Source: Burkholderiaceae bacterium (lineage in GTDB: Bacteria; Pseudomonadota; Gammaproteobacteria; Burkholderiales; Burkholderiaceae). Taken from it: a stretch of 49,594 nt of DNA. Shown in pieces: positions 7,202 through 16,014 of the stretch; the first letter of the stretch is position 1; each line of letters starts with the position of its first letter. The notes beneath the pieces were generated by a model. It was not told the DNA's origin, did not search any database, and was given only the letters and a program-made list of their open reading frames with translations. The stretch is from NCBI GenBank assembly GCA_947448415.1, contig CANFMT010000018.1, positions 1-49,594 of the forward strand. The letters run 5' to 3'. The position numbers and the translations under genes were made by a program.

Positions 7202-8662
7202 TCACTTATAGCGAGAAGGTTTTACACCGGGGGGAGGTGAAAAACGAAAGCCACCTCTTTCTAATATGGCCTCTTTACCGCCATTTTCTTCAATCTTATT
7301 TGCTTGAGCTAACTTTGCAGCACTATCCGCCTCTTCAGGGTCAACTAATTTACGCAACTCTAGTTCACAGCTCTGCAAGATCTCCTTATAAGCAGGGTCT
7401 GATGCCAAATCACATAATTCCTCGGGATCAGCCTCTAAATCAAACAGCATTGAGGGCATACCCACGTAGTACATTAATTTATATTTCCCTACTCGAGTCA
7501 TGAAGCTCCCAGTTGCTGCGCCAGCTGCGTGGTACTCAGACAAAATATTTGCCTTACGAGCGTCACCATTGGCTATCGAAAACAGAGATTCGCCAGGTAA
7601 ATCTATGTCACCAGGATGAGGTGGCTCGCCAACCCCTTCCATAATGGTTGGAAAAAGATCCACTAAAGAGACAGGAGTATTGCAAACTGCATTCTTTGGA
7701 ACACCATCACCGGAAAAGATAAGTGGAATGCCAGCAGACTCTTCATACATCGTAGATTTACCCCAAAACCCACGAGCTCCTAAATTATCGCCATGATCTG
7801 AGCTATAGATAATGCGAGTGTCACTCTTTAGTCCAAGATCATTCACCGCATTTAATATTTGACCAATATTGCTATCTAGGAAGCTGACCAATCCAAAATA
7901 AGCAGTCATCGCTCGACGCACCATATCATCATCAGTAAAGCCATCATCAAAAACCATACAAGAACGCATTGCATCTAAAAATGGATGATGGGGTCGCTCA
8001 TTTCTGCCATAGAGTTTTGGCCATGGCAAATCAATATTGGCGTACAGGTCATAAAACTCAGCTGGAGCTATCAAGGGAAAATGTGGTGCTACCAAGCCAA
8101 CATAAAGCACCCATGGCTTGTCTGTCTTATTTAATGATTTGTCGGCCAACCAATTACAAGCTGCAGCTGTAATATCACGATCATATTTTGTATAAGCAGA
8201 CTCACCTCTACCAGACTCTGGGCCCAAATTTAATGCCCCAGTTCGTCTTGGCAGCTCATCTCGAATTAAGCCTAACAAATCACCCAAACCCTCAACCAAG
8301 TGCATTGGCAAAATTTCTTCGTCAAATCCATTCGCCTTGGGATCGCTTTTTGAATAGTGCAACTTACCAATTGAGGTAACTTTATGACCGGCATCCATCA
8401 AACGATGCCCCCAAGAAATAGGGTTGCCCTCATAAGCAATTGCATTGTCCCAGCACTGAACATCATGAACATAACGTCCAGTAGCCAAACTGGCTCGCGC
8501 AGGCACGCAAATTGGACAGTTTGTATAAGCAGCAGTAAATAGGGAGCCTTCTTTTGCTAACCGATCAAGATTAGGTGTCTGGATAAGATCATGTCCGTAA
8601 CATTGTGTAATTTTTCGATTGTGCTCATCCGAGAGGATAACAATCATATTTTGTGGCTTCAT
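7202..8662 (-). CDS. Type I sulfatase (alkaline phosphatase superfamily)
   Basis: A 486-residue cytoplasmic-type protein without signal peptide. The formylglycine motif C52-V-P54-A-R56 (in NCPICVPARASLATGR) is complete. Metal and substrate residues are visible: Asp12/Glu13 (ILSDEHN), Lys100 and His102 (IGKLHY), His194 (APHFP), Asp289-His290 (YSSDHGD) and Lys302. The C-terminal part (FDLEADPEELCDLA) is usual for arylsulfatase/choline-sulfatase-like enzymes. It should hydrolyse a sulfate, or possibly phosphonate, ester; activity needs a formylglycine-generating enzyme or anaerobic maturase, and none is in the window. It is translationally adjacent to Bug 1 downstream and 28 bp after the LigI-like gene. 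The lack of export suggests an intracellular small-molecule substrate. Confidence 0.92.
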   Translation of the reverse strand: MKPQNMIVILSDEHNRKITQCYGHDLIQTPNLDRLAKEGSLFTAAYTNCPICVPARASLATGRYVHDVQCWDNAIAYEGNPISWGHRLMDAGHKVTSIGKLHYSKSDPKANGFDEEILPMHLVEGLGDLLGLIRDELPRRTGALNLGPESGRGESAYTKYDRDITAAACNWLADKSLNKTDKPWVLYVGLVAPHFPLIAPAEFYDLYANIDLPWPKLYGRNERPHHPFLDAMRSCMVFDDGFTDDDMVRRAMTAYFGLVSFLDSNIGQILNAVNDLGLKSDTRIIYSSDHGDNLGARGFWGKSTMYEESAGIPLIFSGDGVPKNAVCNTPVSLVDLFPTIMEGVGEPPHPGDIDLPGESLFSIANGDARKANILSEYHAAGAATGSFMTRVGKYKLMYYVGMPSMLFDLEADPEELCDLASDPAYKEILQSCELELRKLVDPEEADSAAKLAQANKIEENGGKEAILERGGFRFSPPPGVKPSRYK

Positions 8663-8690
8663 CTTGTTTTGTCTCTCTTATTTTGATTTT

Positions 8691-9575
8691 TTAATTGAAT
8701 TGATAAAGCCGCTCTGGGTTTTCTACCAAGATTAAATTCTTTAAGGTATCAGTCACACCCCAATTTGTTAATAGGTCGCATAAATCAGCGTCATTTGGCA
8801 TAGCATTTTTCACCATCACATGTGGCCAATCAGTTCCCCAAACAATTTGTTGGGGGCTATTTTCAATTAACCGATGAGCAAAGCCATCGACATCACCGTA
8901 TGGCAAACTGACTTCATTAGATATGCGATATGGGCCTGTGAATTTAACCCATGCCCTACCCTCTCGCATCATAGACAACAAACCTTGAAAGCCATCTGTA
9001 TCTATACCTAAACGACACGGCTGATAACCAAAATGGCCCAACACAATTTCAACGGGGAAATCTCTCATTAGCTTGGCAATATCGGGAAACTCGTTAATGT
9101 GCATGAGTAATTCAATATGCCACCTCCATGGTGCAATTTTTTGGGCTAGTTTCTTTAAAGTATTCAGTGGCAATTCACCTTTAGCGTCTGCCAAATCAAC
9201 AATATTGCAGCGAATTCCCCTCACACCAACTCGATGAAGCTGATCGATTTCATTCTCAGTAATATCTTCATTAACAACAGCTACGCCTCGCAAGTGAACA
9301 CTATCGGTTTTTAAGGCATCGATCAGTGCTGAATTATCTTCAGCATAAATACTGGGCTGAACCAATACAGCACGCTCAACACCTAGACTCTTTAATAAAG
9401 CCCAATAGTTTGGAAGTAAAGCGTCATGTGGTGTATAAATTCTTTTATCCGAATATGGAAAGGCGTTTACTGGGCCGCAGATATGGGCATGACAATCTAC
9501 CGCTCCAGAAGGCATCTGAAAAAGTGGTTTTTTTAAATGAGAGTCTGGTGGTGCGCAATAGGGGGCGGTACTCAT
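8691..9575 (-). CDS. LigI-like amidohydrolase (2-pyrone-4,6-dicarboxylate lactonase family)
   Basis: A 294-residue TIM-barrel hydrolase. The opening PSGAVDCHAHICGPVNAFPY carries the metal/substrate motif Asp27-x-His29-x-His31, followed by RIYTPHDALLPNY. The C-terminal block is IVWGTDWPHVMVK with the catalytic Asp. This series matches the Amidohydro_2 branch containing LigI, which opens the lactone of 2-pyrone-4,6-dicarboxylate; relatives hydrolyse other lactones of polycarboxylates. The start overlaps the LVIVD stop by 4 bp (ATGA), so the two are translationally coupled. Exact substrate unknown; a carboxylate lactone would fit the flanking Bug receptors. Confidence 0.85.
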   Translation of the reverse strand: MSTAPYCAPPDSHLKKPLFQMPSGAVDCHAHICGPVNAFPYSDKRIYTPHDALLPNYWALLKSLGVERAVLVQPSIYAEDNSALIDALKTDSVHLRGVAVVNEDITENEIDQLHRVGVRGIRCNIVDLADAKGELPLNTLKKLAQKIAPWRWHIELLMHINEFPDIAKLMRDFPVEIVLGHFGYQPCRLGIDTDGFQGLLSMMREGRAWVKFTGPYRISNEVSLPYGDVDGFAHRLIENSPQQIVWGTDWPHVMVKNAMPNDADLCDLLTNWGVTDTLKNLILVENPERLYQFN

Positions 9576-10897
9576 GCAGTGAACTCCAAAATATCCAATC
9601 CAGCATATCGATCGATTGTGTAAATTAAATTGCTATCATCAACAAATACATCGTTTGTCTGGGGTGCTGCACGACCCTCTGCTGGTGCTGGGATATAAAA
9701 ACCAGCCTCTCGTGGTGATAAGGGGTTAGCTACATCGACCGCCCTTAATCCGCCCGCAAACCAAGTGCAAAATATCATAGTACCTTTTCTTTGCTCTTGA
9801 AACTGATGCGCCCCAAATCGACCTGGTGTAGCTCGACTCCAGGGTGAATCGAGTTCACTCACTTCATAAATTGACAGCGGCTTAATAGATGTCAGATCCG
9901 TTACATCGAAGACCCACATACAGCCATGAGGACGCCCCTTTCGTCGATCCAGCTCTTCTGCATCATGAGCATGATCTTCCTCATCAATCGCCACCGCTAT
10001 TCTCCTGCCATCAATTAAGCTTTCAAGTGGCATAAATGTGTGTGAAGGCTCAGGAAAAGGGGGGTGATAGTTATAGATACCCTTCGTTTTTGGGTGTGTA
10101 ATATCCTGAATATCAATCACTCCTACTCCACCATGCCATAAACCTGCCCACAACTCATCGCCAAATCGAAGTGCGTGGTGCAAGCGATTTCGCCTTCCCG
10201 ACCATGTGGGCTTTTCTCCGCCAGCAATGTGCTGCCCCGGCATCCACCAGCGACCTACCTCAAGGGGATTGGCAGGATTTGCCAAATCATAGATCACGAG
10301 AATATTCCCCAAAAATCCATCCATCTCGGTTGAAATGTAGGCATATTTGTCGTCCACATCAAAGCGATGCACGCCAGCACCGCCTGTTTTTTGATGTCTA
10401 ATGAACTTAGGGCTACTTTTATCGGAAATGTCATAAATCTTAAAGCCGCCATTTTGATATGGGTTTTTCTGTGCCGCCTCAACTATTGGAATATCTTCCT
10501 CGCGAACATTTAGAGCAAATGCTAATTCGGCATCTGTTGGGTTCCTACCGAATTCGTTTAGCAGACGTAGCCTTGTTCCCGGCAACTCATCCGCCCTTCT
10601 GCCGATAGGCGTCATATTTCTCTCGCTATTCACATACAACAGATCGCCTACGACGCGCGCCTTGTGAGAATGTGACTCTGGATCGTCTAAATAAATTTGG
10701 GAAACAATTTTTGGCGCCTTTGGATTTGATATATCCAAAATCGTGGTACCTAGTTGATTCTTATTGGGAATATGACCTATATAAGCATAATTTCCAGATA
10801 CTGTTACCTGGCCGCCGCCCGGAATCTCAATTCGAGAAAGCGATTTAAAGTTGGAAGAAATTGCCTTTGAAGAATGCATCCATTTACCCTCATTCAT
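9572..10897 (-). CDS. LVIVD-repeat beta-propeller protein
   Basis: A 441-residue protein without signal peptide, made of repeated units such as TTILDISNPKAPKIV, FKIYDISDKSSPKFIR, LVIYDLANPANPLEV, GVIDIQDITHPKTKG and RAVDVANPLSPREAG. These are LVIVD-type repeats, predicted to form a beta-propeller. His-rich segments (SHSHKARV, GVHRFDVDD, HALRFG, DEEDHAHDAEE, GAHQFQE) could bind metal. A helical insert at about residues 105-140 (RLLNEFGRNPTDAELAFALN) breaks the repeats and resembles the pattern seen in sigma-70 region 3. It starts 1 bp after the Bug 2 stop and overlaps the LigI-like gene. It may be an enzyme or scaffold for the pathway; no function is established. Confidence 0.8.
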   Translation of the reverse strand: MNEGKWMHSSKAISSNFKSLSRIEIPGGGQVTVSGNYAYIGHIPNKNQLGTTILDISNPKAPKIVSQIYLDDPESHSHKARVVGDLLYVNSERNMTPIGRRADELPGTRLRLLNEFGRNPTDAELAFALNVREEDIPIVEAAQKNPYQNGGFKIYDISDKSSPKFIRHQKTGGAGVHRFDVDDKYAYISTEMDGFLGNILVIYDLANPANPLEVGRWWMPGQHIAGGEKPTWSGRRNRLHHALRFGDELWAGLWHGGVGVIDIQDITHPKTKGIYNYHPPFPEPSHTFMPLESLIDGRRIAVAIDEEDHAHDAEELDRRKGRPHGCMWVFDVTDLTSIKPLSIYEVSELDSPWSRATPGRFGAHQFQEQRKGTMIFCTWFAGGLRAVDVANPLSPREAGFYIPAPAEGRAAPQTNDVFVDDSNLIYTIDRYAGLDILEFTA

Positions 10898-11857
10898 TTA
10901 ATTTATATTTGCACCAGATTCTTTGACAACTTTTGACCACTTAGGCACTTCTTGCTTTATAAAATCCCCAAAAGCCTTCGGCCCAAGACTTTTTGCTTCT
11001 AGACCGGTTGATGAATAAGACTCTAATAATTCTTTATCGTTGAGCGCTGAATTTAAGGCTTTAGAAATTTGCATAATGATGCTCTCAGGAACGCCCGCTG
11101 GAACCACAATCCCATGCCAACTGATCGCCTCAAAGCCTGGAAGACCCGCTTCAGACATCGTTGGGACATCGGGCAATTCTTTTGATCGTGTTCGCGAAGT
11201 CACTGCTAAGGCGCGAACTTTTTTATCGCGTATAAATTGCATCACAGACCCCGAAGTAGCAAACATCATATTTACATGTCCCGCAATGACGTCTGTTAAG
11301 GCTGGTTGAGCACCTTTATAGGGAATATGCGTTAGATTAACATTGGCGCTAGCCTTGAACATCTCTCCAGATAAGTGAGCCGCTGCGCCAGCCCCAGAGC
11401 TTGCATAGTTATATTTACCAGGGCTACCCTTCAATAATGCAATGAGCTCCTTTAAATTCTTCACCGGCATCTCATTGTTCACAATAAGTATGCTTGGCTG
11501 TATAGCAACCAAACCAACTGGGGCAAAATCTTGCTGAGGGTTATATCTTAAGTTTTTATATAAAAATTCATTGGTTGCCAAAATACTATTATTCCCCAAT
11601 AGCCAGGTATAGCCATCAGGATCGCTATGCGCCACGTACTCTGCAGCAACATTACCGCCAGCACCAGGTTTGTTATCAACCACAATAGACTGCCCAAGGA
11701 CTGTCGACATTTTTTGAGCCAGGCCTCTAGCTATAACATCGCTAGGACCGCCTGTAGTAAACCCAACTACAAAATGAATAGGTTTTGAGGGCCATAGATC
11801 AGCTGACCAAACTAAAGCTGAAAATGTCATGCACAAAAGAGCAGTCAGATATCTCAA
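10898..11857 (-). CDS. Bug/TctC-family periplasmic solute receptor (Bug 2)
   Basis: A 319-residue receptor beginning at a TTG codon (11857) with GAGA shortly upstream; the signal peptide MRYLTALLCMTFSALVWSA supports this start. The ligand loop is GFTTGGPSDVIARGLA and the second block YNYASSGAGAAAHLSGEMF. It is the first long gene of unit A, after the 50-residue small ORF, and its stop abuts the LVIVD start. Unit A therefore encodes two different receptors around three intracellular proteins. Confidence 0.92.
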   Translation of the reverse strand: MRYLTALLCMTFSALVWSADLWPSKPIHFVVGFTTGGPSDVIARGLAQKMSTVLGQSIVVDNKPGAGGNVAAEYVAHSDPDGYTWLLGNNSILATNEFLYKNLRYNPQQDFAPVGLVAIQPSILIVNNEMPVKNLKELIALLKGSPGKYNYASSGAGAAAHLSGEMFKASANVNLTHIPYKGAQPALTDVIAGHVNMMFATSGSVMQFIRDKKVRALAVTSRTRSKELPDVPTMSEAGLPGFEAISWHGIVVPAGVPESIIMQISKALNSALNDKELLESYSSTGLEAKSLGPKAFGDFIKQEVPKWSKVVKESGANIN

Positions 11858-11916
11858 ATTAATCTCACATTTTTATAAATTGCATTGCATTAAAAACTCT
11901 TATTCAAGGGTGTTGA

Positions 11917-11948
11917 ATCAAAGACACTGGACCTAAAAACCCTTTGAT
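11917..11948. repeat. Inverted repeat in leader between small ORF and Bug 2
   Basis: Arms ATCAAAG (11917-11923) and CTTTGAT (11942-11948), 7 bp, 18-nt loop. It sits in the 114-bp gap that unit A transcripts would cross. It has no T-run, so it is more likely an mRNA structure than a terminator. The rest of 11858-11971 shows nothing else clear. Confidence 0.35.
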
Positions 11949-11971
11949 GCAGCTTCCAACAATTTGAATAT

Positions 11972-12124
11972 TCAATATATAGATAAAAGATGCTTGTTGA
12001 CTACATCAGTAGGTGCATATGTAATCGCAAAACTGTCGCAATCTTTATTACCCGGCCACACAAAGTCTTCGGCGGAATGTGTTTCTATGCGGACAGCCTG
12101 CATGTCAAAGGAATGTGCACTCAT
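11972..12124 (-). CDS. Small protein, 50 residues, unknown function
   Basis: The start ATG at 12124 is chosen because GGAGGAGA, a near-ideal ribosome binding site, ends 6 nt before it. The frame also extends upstream to 12181, without a comparable site. The product (MSAHSFDMQAVRIETHSAED then FVWPGNKDCDSFAITYAPTD and VVNKHLLSIY) is soluble, without signal peptide or membrane segment, and has a single Cys. It resembles nothing I recognise. It has a candidate promoter at 12190-12217 and lies 114 bp ahead of Bug 2 on the same strand, so it is probably the first gene of unit A. The strong ribosome binding site is the main evidence. Confidence 0.5.
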   Translation of the reverse strand: MSAHSFDMQAVRIETHSAEDFVWPGNKDCDSFAITYAPTDVVNKHLLSIY

Positions 12125-12189
12125 TTGAATCTCCTCCACCATTATTTGATATGGCGACAGGGTCACCATTTTTTTAATCATTTGTTTAA

Positions 12190-12217
12190 ATTATCACCCT
12201 TTTTAGTCTAAATACAA
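12190..12217 (-). promoter_or_regulatory. Candidate sigma-70 promoter for unit A
   Basis: On the minus strand: -35 TTGTAT (12212-12217), 16-bp spacer, -10 GATAAT (12190-12195). It is about 65 bp before the small ORF start. Confidence 0.5.
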
Positions 12218-12455
12218 GATATCTTCAGGGTAATTATGGGCTCAAATGCGAGAATCATATGAGGGGGATTTACGAATTGGGGATCATCAATTTAAAGATC
12301 CGCATAAGTTCAGTAGAGTAGTCGAGTGCTACTTTGCAGCTCAATTTAAGGTAGTATCAAGCAATGAAAAGTCTATGTACTCGCGAATCTGATTAGACTA
12401 TTTCTACCTACCCCACTACTAATATTTCAAAACATTCATATTGCACATAATTCTC
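12218..12455. other. Intergenic region between divergent units A and B
   Basis: It holds a 48-codon plus-strand frame (12246-12392) without a good ribosome binding site, not called, and a short GGATC/GATCC inverted repeat. No convincing promoter for unit B could be fixed. Confidence 0.4.
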
Positions 12456-13493
12456 ATGGCATCTATTAGAAAATTGCTTAGTAAGTGTTGCAAAAAGAAC
12501 TCTAATGACAGTCATGCTCTCCTGCCTATTTTTATATTGGCCCTATTTTCACTAATTACAGCAGTCAATGAATGCAGTGCGCAATCTCCATCAACCTATC
12601 CCGATAAGCCTATTCGGTTTATTGTGCCCTTTCCTCCTGGTGGACCAGCAGACATTCAGTCACGAATCATTGGGCAAAAAATGAGTGTACGGTGGAAGCA
12701 GCCAGTTGTCATAGATAACAAACCTGGTGCTGGGGGGAGTATTGGTGTCGAACTAGTTTCTCGGGCGACAGCTGATGGGTATACCTTGTTATACACAACA
12801 TCTGGGCCCATCAGCGTTAATCCAACCCTGAGTAATTCCGCCTTCGATCCTCTGAGAGATTTAGCGCCAGTAAGCTTAACTTCAAATCTGTCGAGCGTCA
12901 TGGTGGTTAATCCATCATTAAATATTAAGACCGTAGCAGAGTTAATTAGTTATGCAAAAGCGAACCCCGGTAAGCTAAATTACGCCAGCTCTGGGAATGG
13001 CAGCACCAGTCATCTTGCCATGGAGCAATTTAATCGGATGGCTGGCGTCAAAATCACACGGATACCCTACAAAGGAGCCTCTCCTGCTATTAATGACTTA
13101 TTGGGCGGCAACGTCCAGGTCATGCTGATGGGCCTCACCACCGTCTTACCTTTTATGAATGCTGGAAAACTTACCCCACTAGGCGTATCTAGCTTAAAAC
13201 CATCTCCACAAGCTCCGTCAGTACCAACCATAGCCTCTTATGGTCTTGCAGGCTTTGAGGCAAACAATTGGCTCGGCATCTTTGCCCCACCAAATACACC
13301 TGAACCAATCATTAAAAAAATTAATCTGGAAATTTACGCCATCATGCAACTACCGGATGTAAAGGAAAAGTTTTTTAAAGAAGGCTTTGAAGTCTTGCCC
13401 AATAAAAACCCAGCACAATTTAGAGAGTTCCTACAACAAGACATTGCTAAATGGTCAGCTATCGTTAAAGAGGCCAACATTACCGCAGAGTGA
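12456..13493 (+). CDS. Bug/TctC-family periplasmic solute receptor (Bug 3)
   Basis: Start ATG 12456 (MASIRKLLSK) is preferred over an upstream in-frame TTG at 12441. The n-region is unusually long and basic, the hydrophobic core is LLPIFILALFSLITAV and cleavage probably follows CSAQ. The loop is PFPPGGPADIQSRIIG and the second block LNYASSGNGSTSHLAMEQF. It overlaps or abuts the downstream MmgE/PrpD gene, with the dehydrogenase following: an uptake-plus-two-enzymes operon. The receptor presumably delivers the substrate of those enzymes. Confidence 0.92.
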   Translation: MASIRKLLSKCCKKNSNDSHALLPIFILALFSLITAVNECSAQSPSTYPDKPIRFIVPFPPGGPADIQSRIIGQKMSVRWKQPVVIDNKPGAGGSIGVELVSRATADGYTLLYTTSGPISVNPTLSNSAFDPLRDLAPVSLTSNLSSVMVVNPSLNIKTVAELISYAKANPGKLNYASSGNGSTSHLAMEQFNRMAGVKITRIPYKGASPAINDLLGGNVQVMLMGLTTVLPFMNAGKLTPLGVSSLKPSPQAPSVPTIASYGLAGFEANNWLGIFAPPNTPEPIIKKINLEIYAIMQLPDVKEKFFKEGFEVLPNKNPAQFREFLQQDIAKWSAIVKEANITAE

Positions 13494-13516
13494 TAAAAAA
13501 TATTAAGGAGAAGATT

Positions 13517-14893
13517 TTGAGCAATACGAGTAAATTAATTCAAGCATGCCTTCATTCACTACCAAAATCTGTTCATCAAGCTGAACTAGATGCTGCAAGC
13601 AAATGTCTAGTAGATAGTCTCGCTACTGCTCTATCAGCCTATGGCGAAAAGCCGATTGATCTTTTGCGCGCGCTCAATATAGAAAATTCCAATAACGGTG
13701 TTAGCACTGTTATTGGTTATGGGGAGAGAGCAAGACCGTCTGATGTAGCTCTCGTCAACGGAACCATGATTAGCCTACAGTTATTCGATGATAATCAAGC
13801 TGAAATGCGAGGTCATCCGTCTGGCCCTCTCTTGCCTGCAGTGCTAGCGCTTGCAGAGTTAAAAGACCTGAGCATTGAAGAAGCATTGACAGCATTTGTC
13901 ATTGGCTATGAGATGGAGTGCCGACTTGGGACCATCATCAACCCATCTCATTATGAAATTGGGTTTCATGCAACCTGCACCCAAGGCACCCTAGCTGCAG
14001 TTGTTGCTAGTAGCATCATCCTTGGGCTTAATGAAGATCAGATGGCTCATGCATTGGGAATAGTCGCCTCACTCATGGGTGGAGTGCGTCGAAACTTTGG
14101 CACTATGACGATGTCTATGCATAGTGGGATCGCTTCAAGTAATGGTATCCGTGCCGCCCAATTAGCCGAAAAAGGCTTTACTGGAGATCCAGCAATTTTT
14201 GATGGCGCAATGAGTCTAGGAGATGTTTTCTCCAGGGAATGGACTCCGGAGCTTTTGGATAAAAACTTAGATCTCTGGGGTAAGCCTTTCATGATCGTGT
14301 CACCAGGGGCCACATTCAAACTGTATCCTTGTGGAAGACCCCCACTATTTGCCGTAGATTGCGCTCTTGCAATACAGGATAAATACAATATTCCAGTAGA
14401 GAATATTGAAAAAATATATTGTGATGTTAGTTTTCTGTACCCAAGAACTTTAATTCATACCAACCCCACGAATGGTCTGCAAGCAAAGGCATCACTCCAG
14501 TACTGCATTGCTACAAGCCTACTCGATGGACGGCCTACACTTGACTCATTTGCCGATTCTGCCGTAAATCGCCATGAAATTAAGAGCTTAATCAATAAAA
14601 TCGAAGTTCGTGTCCCCCCTCACCTATCCGAAGATATTCCGGCGGTGCGTAAAGCGCCTTTTGAACAGCCAGTTACACTCGAAGTTCATACAAAAGACGG
14701 CAAGGTGTATAGCGAAACAACTCCAATTCACAAAGGTTCGCCTCTCAATCCAGCCTCTGATGCCGATTTAAAGCAAAAATTTGTTGACTGCGCTAGGTTG
14801 CACATGAGTGAAATACGAGCCCATCAAGTGCTATCTCATATTGCTAATCGAAAAAATTCAGTCAGAGAGATGATGCAATTAGTGAAAGTCTAA
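13517..14893 (+). CDS. MmgE/PrpD-family protein lacking two conserved active-site residues
   Basis: Start TTG 13517 (MSNTSKLIQAC) is chosen because AAGGAG ends 6 nt before it; a GTG at 13490 overlapping Bug 3 is the alternative. The 458-residue product has the family layout: helical domain, LFDDNQAEMRGHPSG (Asp91, His100) and GFHATCTQG (His151). Where the other three paralogues here have Lys before the PMH/RMH/RLH block, this one has Met199 (TMTMSMHSG). The conserved His of the YPCCGSTH-type motif is Leu277 (YPCGRPPLFAVD). Family members include 2-methylcitrate dehydratase, cis-aconitate decarboxylase and iminodisuccinate epimerase. Loss of both residues suggests a different reaction, perhaps isomerisation or epimerisation. 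The partner dehydrogenase follows 31 bp downstream. Confidence 0.87.
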   Translation: MSNTSKLIQACLHSLPKSVHQAELDAASKCLVDSLATALSAYGEKPIDLLRALNIENSNNGVSTVIGYGERARPSDVALVNGTMISLQLFDDNQAEMRGHPSGPLLPAVLALAELKDLSIEEALTAFVIGYEMECRLGTIINPSHYEIGFHATCTQGTLAAVVASSIILGLNEDQMAHALGIVASLMGGVRRNFGTMTMSMHSGIASSNGIRAAQLAEKGFTGDPAIFDGAMSLGDVFSREWTPELLDKNLDLWGKPFMIVSPGATFKLYPCGRPPLFAVDCALAIQDKYNIPVENIEKIYCDVSFLYPRTLIHTNPTNGLQAKASLQYCIATSLLDGRPTLDSFADSAVNRHEIKSLINKIEVRVPPHLSEDIPAVRKAPFEQPVTLEVHTKDGKVYSETTPIHKGSPLNPASDADLKQKFVDCARLHMSEIRAHQVLSHIANRKNSVREMMQLVKV

Positions 14894-14924
14894 TCAATCA
14901 TCACAATTAACATAGGTTAATAGA

Positions 14925-16001
14925 ATGCCATTTATTATTGTTGAAGAGGACCGAATCCTCCGTCTAATCCAAGTCATCTTGGATCCGCAAACTACCCCTG
15001 AACGCATGTCTGCTTTTGCAGACTTTAACTCTACCGATCAGGCAGATTTTCCTGGGTGGCTTGCACAACTTCGCACAAATCTCCCTGACCTGTTTCCAGC
15101 AACGGTTCAATTGGTAAATAGCCAAGAAGAGCTGCAACAATATCTACCTCAAGCTGATGTGGCCATTGTGGAAAGTCTTGCAATCGGTAACGTTGAGCTT
15201 AATCTAGCCAAAAAATTAAAAGTGATCTATAAGTTCGGGACCCTGACCGATAACATTGATGATGCAGCCTGCAAGCAAGCGGGCATCCCAATGCTTACCT
15301 TGCGTCGCAGAACCAATATTGCAATGGCTGAACACACTATGATGCTTGTTCTAGCCTTGGCAAAACGATTACCAGCAATCACTAATCGTTTGACAGAAGA
15401 TCAAATGATTGAAGCTGGATCGCCCTTTCGCCCCTATGACACAAGGCATACAGCAGGCGCTAACTACGCCCGCATTCAGGGACTTAAAACATTACATGAT
15501 TGCTCTATAGGCCTACTAGGTTTTGGTGAAATTGGTAGAGAGCTTGCAAAACTAGCAAATGCCTTTGGATTAAGCGTTTTTTATAATAAAAAAAATCGTC
15601 TCTCTCAATTAGAAGAGGCAGAACTTCATGTCACTTACTGCGATTTTGATGAGCTCTTTAAAAAATCTGATTTTTTAAGTGTTCATGTGCCGTATTCCGA
15701 AAAGACAAAGGATCTAATTGGATCTACTCAATTAAATTTGATGCCACCTGGATCCTATTTAATTAATACATCTCGCGCGCATATAGTGAATCATGACGCA
15801 TTACTAGAGGCACTCAGGAGTGGAAAATTAGCGGGAGCTGCTGCTGATGTTCATTACAAAGAACCAGTAGATGATACGGAGCAACTCCTCCATATCAAGC
15901 AATTCATTATGACGCCCCACCTTGGTGGAGGATCAAGAATGAATGGACTTAAAGATGCAGAAGTAATGCTTACTAATATCAATAACTATTTGAGTAAATG
16001 A
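14925..16001 (+). CDS. D-isomer-specific 2-hydroxyacid dehydrogenase
   Basis: A 358-residue NAD(P)-dependent oxidoreductase. The Rossmann motif G199-F-G201-E-I-G204 is followed by the catalytic triad Arg284 (NTSRAHIVN), Glu313 (HYKEPVDD) and His332 (MTPHLGG), all intact. The N-terminal catalytic lobe is somewhat long, with an extension MPFIIVEEDRILRLIQ. Relatives are phosphoglycerate and glyoxylate/hydroxypyruvate dehydrogenases. It reduces a 2-oxoacid or oxidises a D-2-hydroxyacid in the cytoplasm. It is the last gene of unit B and may act on the product of the MmgE/PrpD protein. It is convergent with the SDR gene, 13 bp apart. Confidence 0.9.
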   Translation: MPFIIVEEDRILRLIQVILDPQTTPERMSAFADFNSTDQADFPGWLAQLRTNLPDLFPATVQLVNSQEELQQYLPQADVAIVESLAIGNVELNLAKKLKVIYKFGTLTDNIDDAACKQAGIPMLTLRRRTNIAMAEHTMMLVLALAKRLPAITNRLTEDQMIEAGSPFRPYDTRHTAGANYARIQGLKTLHDCSIGLLGFGEIGRELAKLANAFGLSVFYNKKNRLSQLEEAELHVTYCDFDELFKKSDFLSVHVPYSEKTKDLIGSTQLNLMPPGSYLINTSRAHIVNHDALLEALRSGKLAGAAADVHYKEPVDDTEQLLHIKQFIMTPHLGGGSRMNGLKDAEVMLTNINNYLSK

Positions 16002-16014
16002 TTCATTTACTTAT

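Noticed and set aside
12246..12392. 48-codon plus-strand frame before Bug 3
   Set aside because: It has no clear ribosome binding site and no recognisable motif.
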